Part shown: positions 17,233-25,853 of the stretch, one piece after another | Layout: every line of letters begins with the position of its first letter | How positions within the stretch are numbered: the stretch's first letter is position 1 | Source of the DNA: Mycobacterium stomatepiae | Lineage (GTDB): Bacteria > Actinomycetota > Actinomycetes > Mycobacteriales > Mycobacteriaceae | Length of the DNA stretch: 64,000 nucleotides | Reading direction: 5' to 3' | Assembly: GCF_010731715.1 (NCBI RefSeq) | Contig: NZ_AP022587.1 | Coordinates: 5,022,001-5,086,000, forward strand | Program-made: the position numbers and the translations under genes | The notes under the pieces: model-generated | What the model was told of the DNA's origin: nothing | Database searches by the model: none | Seen by the model: only the letters and a program-made list of their open reading frames with translations

Positions 17233-17249
17233 GCGTAGATAGTAGCGCA
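17232..17249 (-). promoter_or_regulatory. Candidate KmtR operator
   Basis: The dyad TGCG ... CGCA with inner TA pairs is present (on the minus strand TGCG-C-TA-CTATC-TA-CGCA). It overlaps the kmtR start codon, the position expected for autoregulation. Only the symmetry supports this call. Confidence 0.4.
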
Positions 17250-17308
17250 AAGCCTGGTCCGACGCCTCGATGGTCCGCGCAGGGTACTCGTGTGACGGGC
17301 GAGGCCCG

Positions 17309-18163
17309 TCAGAACTTCGCGACTGCCCCCGCGTCGACCGGCAACGCCGCCCCGGTGATGTACTGCGCCTCGTCGGAAGCGAGGAACAGCACCGCATTGC
17401 TGACCGCGCGCGCCTCGATCACCGGCACCGGCATCATGTGGAAGTGGCCGAGCACCGCGGCCGTGTCGTCCATGGTGGGGTTGGGCAGGTCCGGCCGCAG
17501 CGTGCGGTGGAACTGCTCGTTGTCGATCATCGGCGTCCGAATATTGCCGGGATGGATCGAATTGACCCGAATCAACTGCGGTGCAAGCTCATTCGCGAGC
17601 GAGTTCATCAGGCCGACGACGCCGTGCTTGGCCGAGGCATAGTGCGCCATATACCCGCCGCCGCGCAGACCCAACATGGAACTCACCAGGATGATGGAGC
17701 CGCCGCGGCCGTCGGACATGTGTGGCACCGCCACCTTGACGGTGTGCCAGACCCCGGTGAGGTTGATGTCGAGCATGGTCTGCCAGGCGGCTTCTTCGAT
17801 CATCGCGGCGGGCGCGGGACTGCCGCTGATGCCGGCATTGGCGATCACCACATCGGGTCGGCCCAACTCGTCGATGCCCTGCTGCAACGCGGCGCCAAGG
17901 CTCGCAACGTCTCGGACATCGGCCTTGGCGGTTACGATGCGACGTCCCGACTTCTCGACCAGCGCCGCGGTTTCGTCGAGATCGGCCTCGGTCGCCAACG
18001 GATAGGCGACGCTCTCCACGTCACCGCACATGTCCACGGCGATGATGTCGGCGCCTTCCTCGGCGAGGCGGACGGCGTGTTCGCGGCCTTGGCCGCGCGC
18101 AGCACCCGTGATGAATGCGACCTTGCCGGCCATTCTGCCAACGGCGTTTGTCATGGCGGACAC
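17309..18163 (-). CDS. Mycofactocin-type SDR oxidoreductase
   Basis: This 284-residue short-chain dehydrogenase has the cofactor motif TGAARGQGREHAVRLAEEGA, the NAG motif (ANAGISG), catalytic Ser (SSMLGLRGGG) and YxxxK (YASAKHG). The GAARGQGREH signature and the insert after the second strand (DMCGDVESVAYPLAT) are typical of the mycofactocin-coupled SDR subfamily, in which NAD stays bound and mycofactocin reoxidises it. The substrate is unknown, probably an alcohol or sterol-like compound. GTG 18163 has AGGG upstream; ATG 18154 is an alternative. Confidence 0.88.
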   Translation of the reverse strand: MSAMTNAVGRMAGKVAFITGAARGQGREHAVRLAEEGADIIAVDMCGDVESVAYPLATEADLDETAALVEKSGRRIVTAKADVRDVASLGAALQQGIDELGRPDVVIANAGISGSPAPAAMIEEAAWQTMLDINLTGVWHTVKVAVPHMSDGRGGSIILVSSMLGLRGGGYMAHYASAKHGVVGLMNSLANELAPQLIRVNSIHPGNIRTPMIDNEQFHRTLRPDLPNPTMDDTAAVLGHFHMMPVPVIEARAVSNAVLFLASDEAQYITGAALPVDAGAVAKF

Positions 18164-18175
18164 GATATCGCTGCC

Positions 18176-20109
18176 CTAGACGACGGCCACTTTCGGCCAG
18201 GCGCGCGCGCTCAGCAGTCGCAACCCGTTGAGTGCGACGATGATTGTCGAACCTTCGTGGCCGGCCACGCCCAGCGGCAGCGGCAGGTGGCCGAGTAGGT
18301 CCCAGACGACGAGTGCGGTGATGAAGGTCGCGGCGATGGCCAAATTGGCGATGACGATCCGGCGCGCCCGACGCGCGAGCGCGACGACGGCCGGGATGGT
18401 GGCGAGTTCGTCTCGGACGGTGACGGCGTCGGCGGTTTCCAGGGTGAGGTCGGCTCCGGTGCGGCCCATGGCGATCGACGAGTGCGCGGCGGCCATGGCG
18501 GGTGCGTCGTTGATGCCGTCGCCGACAAACAACACCCGGCCGCCGTCGGCCTCGAGCTGACGCACGGCGGCGACCTTGTCGTCGGGCAGCAGGTCGGCCC
18601 GGACATCGGTGATCCCGACCTGTGCAGCCAGATGCGCTGCGGCTGGCCGGGTATCGCCGGTCAGCAGCGTCGCGGCCTCATCGTGAGCGCGGCGATGGCG
18701 GCAACGACCACATCGGTTCCCTCGCGCACGGTGTCGTCCAGACCGAGAACCCCCACCGCCGAGGCGTCCACGACGACGAGCACGGCGGTCGTGCCCGGGC
18801 GTTCGAGGTTGCTCGCGACGGTCGGATCGCCGTGAAACGCGCGCGGGCTGAGCACTTCGATCGTCCGGTCCGCGACACGCGCGCGCACGCCACGACCGGG
18901 CAGGGCCGCGAAATCGGTGGCTCCGGCAAACGCGAGGCCCCGTGCGCGGGCGGCCGCCACGACCGCACGCCCGAGGGGATGTTCGCTGAATTGCTCTGCG
19001 CTGGCAGCTATCCGCAGCACGTCGCCGTCGCAGTAGCGATCGTCGATCACCTCGATGCTGCTCAGTCGCGGTGTGCCGGTCGTCAGGGTGCCGGTCTTAT
19101 CGATCGTGACCGCAGTGGTATCCGCGAGGTGCTCCATCGCGACCGCCGACTTGACCAGCACACCGTGGCGTCCGGCGTTGGCTATCGCCGAGAGCAGCGG
19201 AGGCATCGTCGCCAGCACCACCGCGCACGGTGACGCCACGATCATGAACGTCATTGCCCGAAGCAGCGTCGACTGTAGTTGCGCCCCGAGCAGCAGGGGT
19301 ACCGCGAACAGGGCGAGGGTCGCCACCACAACGCCCACCGAATAGTGCTGCTCGACCTTCTCGATGAACAGCTGCGTCCTGGCTTTGGTCGCCGACGCCT
19401 CGGCGACCAGGGCAACGATGCGGGCGACGACGGTGTCCGACGGGTCTTTGGTGACGCGAATACGAAGTGCCCCAGCACCATTGAGCGTGCCGGCGAATAC
19501 CTCTGCGTCGGTGGCCTTGGCGACCGGCATCGGCTCCCCGGTCACCGACGATTGGTCGACGTCGGACGCGCCGTCGACGACGACACCGTCGGCCGAGACG
19601 CGGTCACCGGGGCGCACACTGACCAAGTCACCCACCCGCAGGTCGGCCGCGTTGACCGATTCTTCGATTCCGTCGGTATCGATGCGGACCGCGCGATCCG
19701 GTGCGAGGTCCAGCAATCCGTTGACCGAATCCTCGGTGCGTTTGGTCGCCGCGTCTTCCAACGCGCCCGACGTGGCAAAGATGACGATCAGCAGGGCGCC
19801 GTCGAAGATTTGGCCGATGCTCGCGGCGCCGATGGCGGCAATCACCATTAGCAGGTCGACATCGAGCGTGCGAGAACGTAACGCCTGCAAGCCTTCCCAG
19901 GCCGGTGACCAGCCACCGGTGAGGTAGCAGGCCAGGTAGCAGACCCACCAACTCCACGAAGGAGCATCAACCAACTGGGCCACCAGCCCGGCCACAAACA
20001 GGACGAGCGCGACGGTCGCCCACCGGACCGACGCGACCGACCACAGGCCCCCCAGGCTCGATCGCCCTGCCTCTGGTGCGAGCGTCGGCTGCACCGTCGT
20101 GCACGTCAT
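18176..20109 (-). pseudogene. ctpJ: P1B-4-type metal ATPase (CtpJ-like), frameshifted
   Basis: The first part (20109 to about 18682) encodes TMs, TGE (190-192), the SPC metal-site motif (293-295) and DKTGT phosphorylation site (337-341). It then runs out of frame to a stop at 18661. The rest, in the next frame to 18176, continues with LLTGD, the hinge GDGINDAP and TM8 motif HEGST. SPC plus HEGST defines P1B-4 ATPases, which export Co, Ni or Fe(II). Restoring one base near 18682 rejoins a normal protein of about 645 residues. The nmtR gene is divergent, as at ctpJ in M. tuberculosis. GAGGG precedes the ATG. Confidence 0.88.
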
Positions 20110-20130
20110 TGAAGTCCCTCTCTCGCCAAT

Positions 20131-20165
20131 ATGTCAGCTACATGTATACATATATAGCTCTACAT
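20131..20165. promoter_or_regulatory. Candidate NmtR operator between ctpJ-like gene and nmtR
   Basis: This AT-rich dyad is centred on the perfect palindrome TGTATACA (20143-20150) with outer arms AGCTA and TAGCT. It lies in the 94-base divergent interval, where NmtR controls ctpJ in M. tuberculosis. The AT content is strikingly higher than the surroundings. Confidence 0.6.
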
Positions 20166-20203
20166 ATATCATATCGATTGATCGTGCGTGCTTCAATTGA
20201 GAG

Positions 20204-20557
20204 ATGGGACATGGAGTCGAGGGCAGGGTGCCGCCACCCGCTCCTCTCGACCTGGCATCGGCAGGCAGGATCGCCGAGACGCTGCAGGCCTTGGCGTCAC
20301 CCAACCGGCTGATGATCCTGACCCGGCTGCGGCAATCCCCATGCTCTGTCGGCGATCTGTCGGCTGCGGTCGGGATGGAACAGCCGGCGGTTTCTCACCA
20401 GTTGCGCCTACTTCGCGCGCTCGGACTGGTTGCCGGCGACCGCAATGGACGAAACATCGTCTACCGCCTCTACGACAACCATGTCGCGCAATTGCTCGAC
20501 GAGGCGGTGTACCACATCGATCACTTACGCCTCGGCGCGAGCGAACCTAGCGCCTGA
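20204..20557 (+). CDS. nmtR: NmtR, ArsR/SmtB nickel-cobalt repressor
   Basis: This 117-residue homologue of M. tuberculosis NmtR keeps the N-terminal MGHGVEGR (Gly2 and His3 are ligands), the recognition helix (QPAVSHQLRLLR) and the alpha-5 ligands Asp91, His93, His104 and His107. His109, used in the C-terminal extension of the M. tuberculosis protein, is Arg109 here, and the tail ending ASEPSA lacks a further His. Nickel/cobalt selectivity may therefore differ. It is divergent from the P1B-4 ATPase, its expected target. Confidence 0.93.
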   Translation: MGHGVEGRVPPPAPLDLASAGRIAETLQALASPNRLMILTRLRQSPCSVGDLSAAVGMEQPAVSHQLRLLRALGLVAGDRNGRNIVYRLYDNHVAQLLDEAVYHIDHLRLGASEPSA

Positions 20558-20585
20558 CGTTCGGCCCCGGATCCAGGTCGGGGCG

Positions 20586-20608
20586 TTGTTGAAAATCATT
20601 GTCGACAA
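20586..20608. promoter_or_regulatory. Zur-like box 1 (upstream of rpmE2)
   Basis: A 23-bp dyad with core TGAAAATCATTGTCGA resembles the AT-rich mycobacterial Zur (FurB) operator. It lies about 75-95 bases before the L31 start, with a second box between. Confidence 0.65.
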
Positions 20609-20640
20609 GGTCGCCGGGAATCGGTAGCCTCAACTCTGCG

Positions 20641-20663
20641 TTAATGAAAACGATTATCGATAG
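20641..20663. promoter_or_regulatory. Zur-like box 2 (upstream of rpmE2)
   Basis: A 23-bp dyad with core TGAAAACGATTATCGATA is adjacent to the rpmE2 start. Together with box 1 it gives tandem operators about 55 bases apart. Confidence 0.7.
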
Positions 20664-20681
20664 ATGCTGAGGGGGCTACGG

Positions 20682-20939
20682 ATGAAACCCGACATCCATC
20701 CCGATTACCACCCCGTGGTCTTCCAGGACGCAACGACCGGCGCGACCTTTCTCACCCGATCGACGATGACAACTTCACGCACGATTGAGTGGCCGACGGC
20801 GCAGGGCGTGCGGACGTACCCACTTGTCGTTGTCGAGGTCACCTCGGATTCACACCCGTTCTGGACCGGGGGGCGTCGAATCCTCGACACCGCGGGGCAG
20901 GTGGAAAAGTTCCGTCGCCGCTATGGCAATCGGCGTTGA
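20682..20939 (+). CDS. rpmE2: 50S ribosomal protein L31 type B (zinc-independent)
   Basis: This 85-residue L31 begins [20 protein letters not shown] and contains [12 protein letters not shown] and EKFRRRYG. It lacks the CxxC zinc site of standard L31. Type B L31 replaces the zinc form on ribosomes during zinc starvation, releasing zinc, and is normally repressed by Zur. The two Zur-like boxes upstream support that. ATG 20682 matches the family N-terminus; an in-frame ATG at 20664 adds six residues. It is convergent with the COG0523 GTPase gene. Confidence 0.95.
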   Translation: MKPDIHPDYHPVVFQDATTGATFLTRSTMTTSRTIEWPTAQGVRTYPLVVVEVTSDSHPFWTGGRRILDTAGQVEKFRRRYGNRR

Positions 20940-21005
20940 CGACTCGGGCGTTCAGCAACTCGGGTCAGGCGCTGCGTGTGGGCTGTCGCTGAATCTCGTT
21001 GTCCA

Positions 21006-22148
21006 TCAATGGGTGTGGACGGCGCTCCACGACGGAAGCGGGTCGGGATAGGCGACCCATCGTCGCGGGCCTTGGGCTAGTTCGGTGTCGGTCAACAGCG
21101 CCGATGTCATCAGGCTCAGTACCCGGTCGCGGTCAAGCTTGAGCCCGATGAACACGATTTCCTGGCCGGGGCGAATGTCGGAGGTCGTCCAGTATTGCGC
21201 CGGCTCGATCACCAGGTTCGGTCCGGCCTGCGACCAGATCGCCGCGACGTCGGGACGGCTGGCGATCCAGCAGAATCCTTTGCTGCGCAACAACCCTTGC
21301 AATTGTTCGAGTGCTTCATGCAGGCGCTGGGGATGCAAGGGCCGCCGCGCGCGGAACGTGACGCTGCCGATGCCGTATTCCTCGGTCTCGGGCGTGTGAC
21401 CGCCGCTGATCTCTTGATCCCAGCCCGGTGATTCGGCGGCGAGATCGGGGTCGAACAAGCCGGTGCCCAGCACTTCCGCGAGCGGCACCCGGCCGTGGTC
21501 GGTGGGCACGATGCGCGCCGACGGATTCAGGCGCCTCAACATCGCGGCTGTTCTCGCGCCGGACTCCTCGGTGACCAGATCGGTCTTGTTGAGCAAGATG
21601 ACATCGGCGAATTCGACTTGATCGACCAGCAGGTCGGCGATGGTGCGGCTGTCGGCGTCGCTGACGGCGAGATCGCGAGCCGCCAGCGCGTCGCCGCGCG
21701 CGAGCTCACGCAGAAACGTCGACGCGTCGACCACCGTGACCATGGTGTCGAGTTTCGCGACGCGACTGAGGCTGAAGCCGTCTTCGAATTCCCAGCTGAA
21801 GCTTGCGGCGACCGGCATGGGTTTGGAGATGCCCGTCGATTCGATCAGGAGGTAATCGAAGCGGCCCGTCGCTGCCAGGCGTCCCACCGACTCGATGAGG
21901 TCCTCGCGCAACGTGCAGCAGATACAGCCGTTGGTCAGTTCGACCAGCTTCTCTTCGGTGCGGTCCAGATACCCCGTTCCGGCGATCAACGCGGCGTCGA
22001 TGTTGACTTCGCTCATGTCGTTGACGATCACCGCGACCCGTCCGCCTTCGCGGTTCGCCAGCACGTGATTCAGCAGCGTCGTTTTTCCGGCTCCGAGAAA
22101 GCCGGACAAGACGGTCACCGGGAGTAGGTCAGGGCGCTGCGAAGGCAT
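21006..22148 (-). CDS. CobW/COG0523 zinc-related GTPase
   Basis: This 380-residue G3E GTPase has P-loop GFLGAGKTT (16-24), the metal-binding CxCC (GCICC, 75-78), NKTD, and a C-terminal CobW_C domain ([15 protein letters not shown] onward). COG0523 proteins of the Rv0106 type act as zinc chaperones or metallochaperones in zinc-poor conditions. A strong Zur-like box lies two bases before the start codon, so the gene should be induced by zinc starvation, and its mRNA is probably leaderless. Confidence 0.93.
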   Translation of the reverse strand: MPSQRPDLLPVTVLSGFLGAGKTTLLNHVLANREGGRVAVIVNDMSEVNIDAALIAGTGYLDRTEEKLVELTNGCICCTLREDLIESVGRLAATGRFDYLLIESTGISKPMPVAASFSWEFEDGFSLSRVAKLDTMVTVVDASTFLRELARGDALAARDLAVSDADSRTIADLLVDQVEFADVILLNKTDLVTEESGARTAAMLRRLNPSARIVPTDHGRVPLAEVLGTGLFDPDLAAESPGWDQEISGGHTPETEEYGIGSVTFRARRPLHPQRLHEALEQLQGLLRSKGFCWIASRPDVAAIWSQAGPNLVIEPAQYWTTSDIRPGQEIVFIGLKLDRDRVLSLMTSALLTDTELAQGPRRWVAYPDPLPSWSAVHTH

Positions 22149-22150
22149 GC

Positions 22151-22173
22151 TTAATGATAATCATTTTCATTAA
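22151..22173. promoter_or_regulatory. Zur box 3 (upstream of the COG0523 gene)
   Basis: A near-perfect 23-bp palindrome with core AATGATAATCATTTTCATT matches the mycobacterial Zur operator closely. It is the strongest of the four boxes and abuts the gene start. Confidence 0.88.
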
Positions 22174-22253
22174 GCGCACAACAGGAGCTCAGCTTCCCTG
22201 GCGCGGAGTCGTCACGGTTACCGGCGCTCGTCTTCGAGGCGGGGGTAAGCGAC

Positions 22254-22802
22254 TCAGTGGGGACCCATCATGCCGGGGCCCATCATGCCGGGGCCCATCA
22301 TTCCCCGCATCATTGGCGGCATTCCGTCGCGGATGAATCCGGTGACTTCTAGGGCGTGTGCCCGAATGGCTTGGGTGAGAGCAGGATCGTCGGCGGTTTC
22401 TTCGGCGACGACACCGTTTGGGGTGAAGGTCAATTGACGACGGTAGCCGTTCGCGTGTCGAAACAGGGTGGGCAGACTGCTGCTCATACACATGACTTCG
22501 GCGCTCTGGTCGAGGTGGGCGTACATGCTCGATACGTGGGCTTGCAGCTGGGCCGCAAGGTCCGGCGAATTCGATTGGGTGGTGGTCCGTACGCCCCCGG
22601 GGATTTCCTCGACCGTGCGGGTTATTTCGTTGTGCCGGTTGAACATTTCCATGTAGCGGCTCATGTCGGCGGGATCGACACCCATGCCGTGGTCGACCAG
22701 TCGCAAGCCCGGCGGCGACCATCTAACGTCCCGGAGCAGGCATCCCAGCGCGAGCGCGCCGCCGCCGGCGACGAGTGCTGCACGCCTGGTTAACCTCGCC
22801 AT
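22254..22802 (-). CDS. Exported Met-rich protein, unknown
   Basis: This 182-residue protein has a Tat-like signal (LTRRAALVAGGGALALGC; a lipobox-like ALGC may make it a lipoprotein), a central helical region with His and Met (YMEMFNRHNEITRT ... VSSMYAHLDQSAEVMCM), and a C-terminal Met/Gly/Pro repeat (MMRGMMGPGMMGPGMMGP). The Met clusters suggest Cu(I) binding. It follows the 22817-23194 gene after 14 bases and is probably co-transcribed under the CsoR-like repressor. The function is not established. Confidence 0.65.
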   Translation of the reverse strand: MARLTRRAALVAGGGALALGCLLRDVRWSPPGLRLVDHGMGVDPADMSRYMEMFNRHNEITRTVEEIPGGVRTTTQSNSPDLAAQLQAHVSSMYAHLDQSAEVMCMSSSLPTLFRHANGYRRQLTFTPNGVVAEETADDPALTQAIRAHALEVTGFIRDGMPPMMRGMMGPGMMGPGMMGPH

Positions 22803-22816
22803 CCCACGCCCCGCCG

Positions 22817-23194
22817 CTACGCTCGAGGAGTGGGCGAGGCTGTGGGTGACCCTGGCCCCATCATCCCGCCGGGACCCATCGTCGTGCCGGGCATCATCTG
22901 ACCCGGTTTCATCGGACGGCCGGGCTCCATCATTGCGCCCTGGGCCATGTGGTCGCCGGGTTTCATCTGGCTGCAGCAGTCCATCTTGTCCGGCCCGGCG
23001 TGCCGACCGCCGCCGATGCCCCAATTGAGGAAGAAACCGGAGAAGAAGATGGCTGCGACGACGAACAGGCCACCGGCGACAATGCCCACCCAGGCCAGGG
23101 CTTGATTGAGCCGACTCGGCCGGCGACCCGCCGCTGCTTCGACAGCGGGCTCGGTCTTGGCGGACCCGGTTGTTGCATCCGTCGGACTTGTCAT
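22817..23194 (-). CDS. Membrane-anchored Met-rich protein, unknown
   Basis: This 125-residue protein has one TM (about 33-56: LAWVGIVAGGLFVVAAIFFS) and an outside segment with CC and many Met and Gly/Pro (DKMDCCSQMKPGDHM, then MMPGTTMGPGGMMGPG). The composition fits copper binding at the cell surface. AGGAGG precedes ATG 23194; the open frame begins earlier at 23230. It is divergent from the CsoR-like gene and is likely its target. Confidence 0.65.
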   Translation of the reverse strand: MTSPTDATTGSAKTEPAVEAAAGRRPSRLNQALAWVGIVAGGLFVVAAIFFSGFFLNWGIGGGRHAGPDKMDCCSQMKPGDHMAQGAMMEPGRPMKPGQMMPGTTMGPGGMMGPGSPTASPTPRA

Positions 23195-23235
23195 GACGTG
23201 AACCTCCTGTGGTGGGTAGATCAAGTGCACGCCAT

Positions 23236-23268
23236 GTTACTCCTCCCGGGGAGGGGTGGGGTATCATG
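23236..23268. promoter_or_regulatory. Candidate CsoR-type operator
   Basis: A G-tract-containing inverted repeat (TACTCCTCCCGGGGAGG then GGGTGGGGTATC) lies in the 117-base divergent interval. CsoR/RicR operators in mycobacteria are G/C-tract dyads of the TACCC/GGGTA type. It could control both directions. Confidence 0.5.
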
Positions 23269-23311
23269 GCTGTTGATGCAGCTCAAGCATGCTGTGGGGA
23301 TGGAGACGAAG

Positions 23312-23653
23312 ATGACCCAGGAGCTGACGGCGAAAAAGCGCGCGGCACTCAATCGCTTGAAGACCGTTCGCGGTCATCTGGACGCGATAATCCGGATGCT
23401 CGAAACCGACGCGTATTGCGTGGATGTCATGAAGCAGATATCCGCGACGCAGTCGGCGCTGGAACGCACGAACCGGGTCATGCTGCACAACCATCTGGAG
23501 ACCTGCTTCTCCGAGGCGGTGCTGGACGGGCGCGGCGCAAGGGCCATCGACGAACTCGTCGATGCGCTCAAGTTCAGTCCCGCGTTGACCGGTCCGGACG
23601 CGTGCCTCAACGGCACGGCTGCCGACGAGGCGGTGCACGCCGACAGGTCATGA
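23312..23653 (+). CDS. CsoR-family metal-sensing repressor
   Basis: This 113-residue all-helical DUF156/CsoR protein places the copper ligands of M. tuberculosis CsoR at identical numbers: Cys36 (AYCVDVMKQI), His61 and Cys65 (HNHLETCFSEA). Cu(I) binding releases DNA in this family. ATG 23312 has GGAG six bases upstream and gives this numbering; ATG 23300 is possible. Divergent Met-rich exported proteins are the likely regulon. The C-terminal 30 residues extend beyond the core fold. Confidence 0.88.
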   Translation: MTQELTAKKRAALNRLKTVRGHLDAIIRMLETDAYCVDVMKQISATQSALERTNRVMLHNHLETCFSEAVLDGRGARAIDELVDALKFSPALTGPDACLNGTAADEAVHADRS

Positions 23654-23754
23654 CCGGCTGCGATCTCGTGTGGTCGGGAAAATTTGGCTGAACATTTGAT
23701 AAGACTGTGTTTCGGCGCGCGATTAGATACGGTCTCGGCTCTAATGTGATGGGG

Positions 23755-24006
23755 ATGAGTATCGAGTACTACCTGCAGAAGGTTCCGGTCGAATCCGTTG
23801 AGCCGGGCTTCTCGCTGGCGATCGGCGAGGACGGCGACTATCGGCTGTTCCAGGTCGAATGCACGCAGATGTCGCACCGGGCCGGCTTGCCCGTCATGTT
23901 CACGCTTACCTCCGAGCCCGTCGACGGCGGCGAGCCCTGGGTACTTGAGTGCGAAGAGGGCACGCCGGTTGTCCGGCTCCTCGGTGTCGTCAAGGCCGCG
24001 TCTTAA
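23755..24006 (+). CDS. Small conserved-looking protein, unknown
   Basis: This ~83-residue acidic protein (MSIEYYLQKVPVESVEPGFS ...) has alternating hydrophobic/charged character predicted to be beta-rich. No family is recognised. The start is uncertain: ATG 23749 or 23755, both preceded by GATGGGG-like sequence. It stands between the CsoR-like gene and a convergent methyltransferase and may be independent of the metal genes. Confidence 0.5.
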   Translation: MSIEYYLQKVPVESVEPGFSLAIGEDGDYRLFQVECTQMSHRAGLPVMFTLTSEPVDGGEPWVLECEEGTPVVRLLGVVKAAS

Positions 24007-24007
24007 C

Positions 24008-24748
24008 TCAGCCAGGCTTTGCGGCGACGACGAACTGCACCGCACGCTGCGTCTGCTGTTCGATGTCGATGAGCCCGGCCGATGAGAACAGGTCGACGAA
24101 GGCGCGCCGGTCGAACACCGTGAGCCCGATGCTGCGCGCGATCACGGTCATCGCATGCCGCACCGCGGCCGGTTCGGGTGCATAACTGGTCAGGATCGCG
24201 ATCCGACCGCCGGGCCGCAGCACCCGCATCATCTCGCCGGCCACCCGGAACGGCTCCGGCATCAGGTACAAGGCACCGAAACAGCAAACGGCGTCGAAGG
24301 TTTCGTCTTCGAACGGCAACATGCGGGCATCGCCGCGGACATAGCAGGTGTGCGGCCCGCTATTGTCGGCGACGGCGCGGGTCAGCATCGACTCGGAGAT
24401 ATCGAAACCGACCGCCAGGCCGTCATCCGGCAGCTCAGCGGCCAGGGGAGCCGTGAAATTGCCTGGGCCACAAGCGACATCGAGCAGCCGGTGCGCACCG
24501 GTCAGATGCAGGGCCGACGCCGCGCGGCGCTGTTCGGCCCGGTGTGTGAGGCCGCTGGCGGCGTAGAAGGCCGTCGGGCGCCACAGTCGTTCGTACACGG
24601 TTGCGACGAAAGGGCTGTTCATCGCGCGCTGTGCGACGGTCGGAACCGGCGCGGCCGTCGACTCGCCCAGCACGTCAAGAAAGCCGTGTCGCAGCTCGGC
24701 GGTCTGGCTTATCAGACCGCGGGTCAGTTCGACTGGATCCTGGCTCAT
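24008..24748 (-). CDS. Class I SAM-dependent methyltransferase
   Basis: This 246-residue methyltransferase has motif I (LLDVACGPGNFTAPLA), acidic motif II (GFDISESML), the motif GDARMLPFEDETFDAV, and the ubiE-like LRPGGRIAILT. The substrate is unknown, probably a small lipid or quinone-like compound. ATG 24748 (MSQDPVELTRG) is preferred over the open extension to 24826, which would run into the Zur-like box. That box lies about 57 bases upstream, so zinc control is possible. Confidence 0.8.
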   Translation of the reverse strand: MSQDPVELTRGLISQTAELRHGFLDVLGESTAAPVPTVAQRAMNSPFVATVYERLWRPTAFYAASGLTHRAEQRRAASALHLTGAHRLLDVACGPGNFTAPLAAELPDDGLAVGFDISESMLTRAVADNSGPHTCYVRGDARMLPFEDETFDAVCCFGALYLMPEPFRVAGEMMRVLRPGGRIAILTSYAPEPAAVRHAMTVIARSIGLTVFDRRAFVDLFSSAGLIDIEQQTQRAVQFVVAAKPG

Positions 24749-24803
24749 TGTGTTGCAGGCTAGTCGACATGCCGGTGGCCCGGGTGCGGCCGCCGGGCCC
24801 ATC

Positions 24804-24826
24804 ACAGTGATAATCATTTTCATCAA
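24804..24826. promoter_or_regulatory. Zur box 4 (divergent methyltransferase / permease)
   Basis: A 23-bp dyad with core GTGATAATCATTTTCATCAA is nearly the same as box 3. It is 32 bases before the permease start and about 57 bases before the methyltransferase start, so it could regulate either or both. Confidence 0.82.
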
Positions 24827-24857
24827 TGGTCATGAGAGTTCAGGCCGGGTGCGTTAG

Positions 24858-25853
24858 ATGAGGGCCGAGCGCCGATCGCGGTTCGGGTCCATGGAAGTCC
24901 TGGTCTTCGGTTTGGTGGGGTTCGCGATCGCGGGTACGTGGCTGCGCGCCATCGTCGCCAGCAGTGACGCCTTGGCCACCGCGGGCACCGTGTTCTGTGG
25001 CGTCTTCGTCCAGGCCCTGCCCTTCCTGGGCCTCGGCGTGGTGGTCAGCGGGCTGATCGCGGTGTTCGTGCCGCCCGAGCGGCTGGTGCGCTGGCTGCCG
25101 CGCCGGCCCGCGGCGGCGGTGCTGGCCGCCGGTGTCGCCGGCGCCGCGCTGCCCGGCTGTGAATGCGGGTCGGTGCCGGTGGCGCGCCGGCTGTTCGGTG
25201 ACGGCGGGGCGGCCGGAGCGGCGGCGTTGACGTTCATGCTCGCCGCACCCGCCATCAACCCCGTCGTGGTGGTCGCGACCGCCGTCGCCTTTCCCGGTCA
25301 GCCGAAGATGGTCATCGCGAGGGTAGCGGCGTCGCTGCTGACCGCGGTGGTGATGGGCGGGGCGTGGTCGCGGTGGGGGCGCACCGAGTGGATCACCCGG
25401 CGGCTGCCGCCGCACGAGTCGCACAGCCCCGGGGCGCAGTCGAAGTGGCTGGTGTTCTGCGAAGTGGCCCGGCACGACTTCCTGCAGGCGGCGGCCTACC
25501 TTGTGGTCGGAGCCGCCGCCGCGGCGGCACTGCACGTTCTGGTGCCGCCCTGGATCTTCGAAAACGTCGGCGCGCATTTGGTTCTCGGCGTCGTCGTGAT
25601 GGCCGCGCTGGCCGTCACCCTGGCCGTCTGCTCGGAAGCCGACGCGTTCGTGGCGTCGAGCCTGACGATGGTTCCCCTGGTTCCGCGGCTGGTGTTCCTG
25701 GTGGTCGGGCCCGCCGTCGACGTCAAGCTGCTGGCGATGCAGTCCGGCATGTTCGGCCGGGCATTCGCCACCCGCTTCGCCCCCGCGACACTGGTCGTGG
25801 CCACCGCGGTGGCCACCGGAGTCGGCGTGCTGCTGCTGGGCGGTGCCCGATGA
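24858..25853 (+). CDS. YraQ/DUF318-family permease
   Basis: This 331-residue multi-TM permease has the family motifs PGCECGSVPVARRL (about 98-111), TFMLAAPAINPVV, and CSEADAFVASS in the second half, giving a two-half arrangement. The family includes Rv2963, which is in a copper regulon in M. tuberculosis; the substrate is unproven. Here it is next to a Zur-like box, with a TIGR03943-type partner encoded downstream, so zinc or another metal is a reasonable guess. The stop overlaps the next ATG. Confidence 0.85.
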   Translation: MRAERRSRFGSMEVLVFGLVGFAIAGTWLRAIVASSDALATAGTVFCGVFVQALPFLGLGVVVSGLIAVFVPPERLVRWLPRRPAAAVLAAGVAGAALPGCECGSVPVARRLFGDGGAAGAAALTFMLAAPAINPVVVVATAVAFPGQPKMVIARVAASLLTAVVMGGAWSRWGRTEWITRRLPPHESHSPGAQSKWLVFCEVARHDFLQAAAYLVVGAAAAAALHVLVPPWIFENVGAHLVLGVVVMAALAVTLAVCSEADAFVASSLTMVPLVPRLVFLVVGPAVDVKLLAMQSGMFGRAFATRFAPATLVVATAVATGVGVLLLGGAR

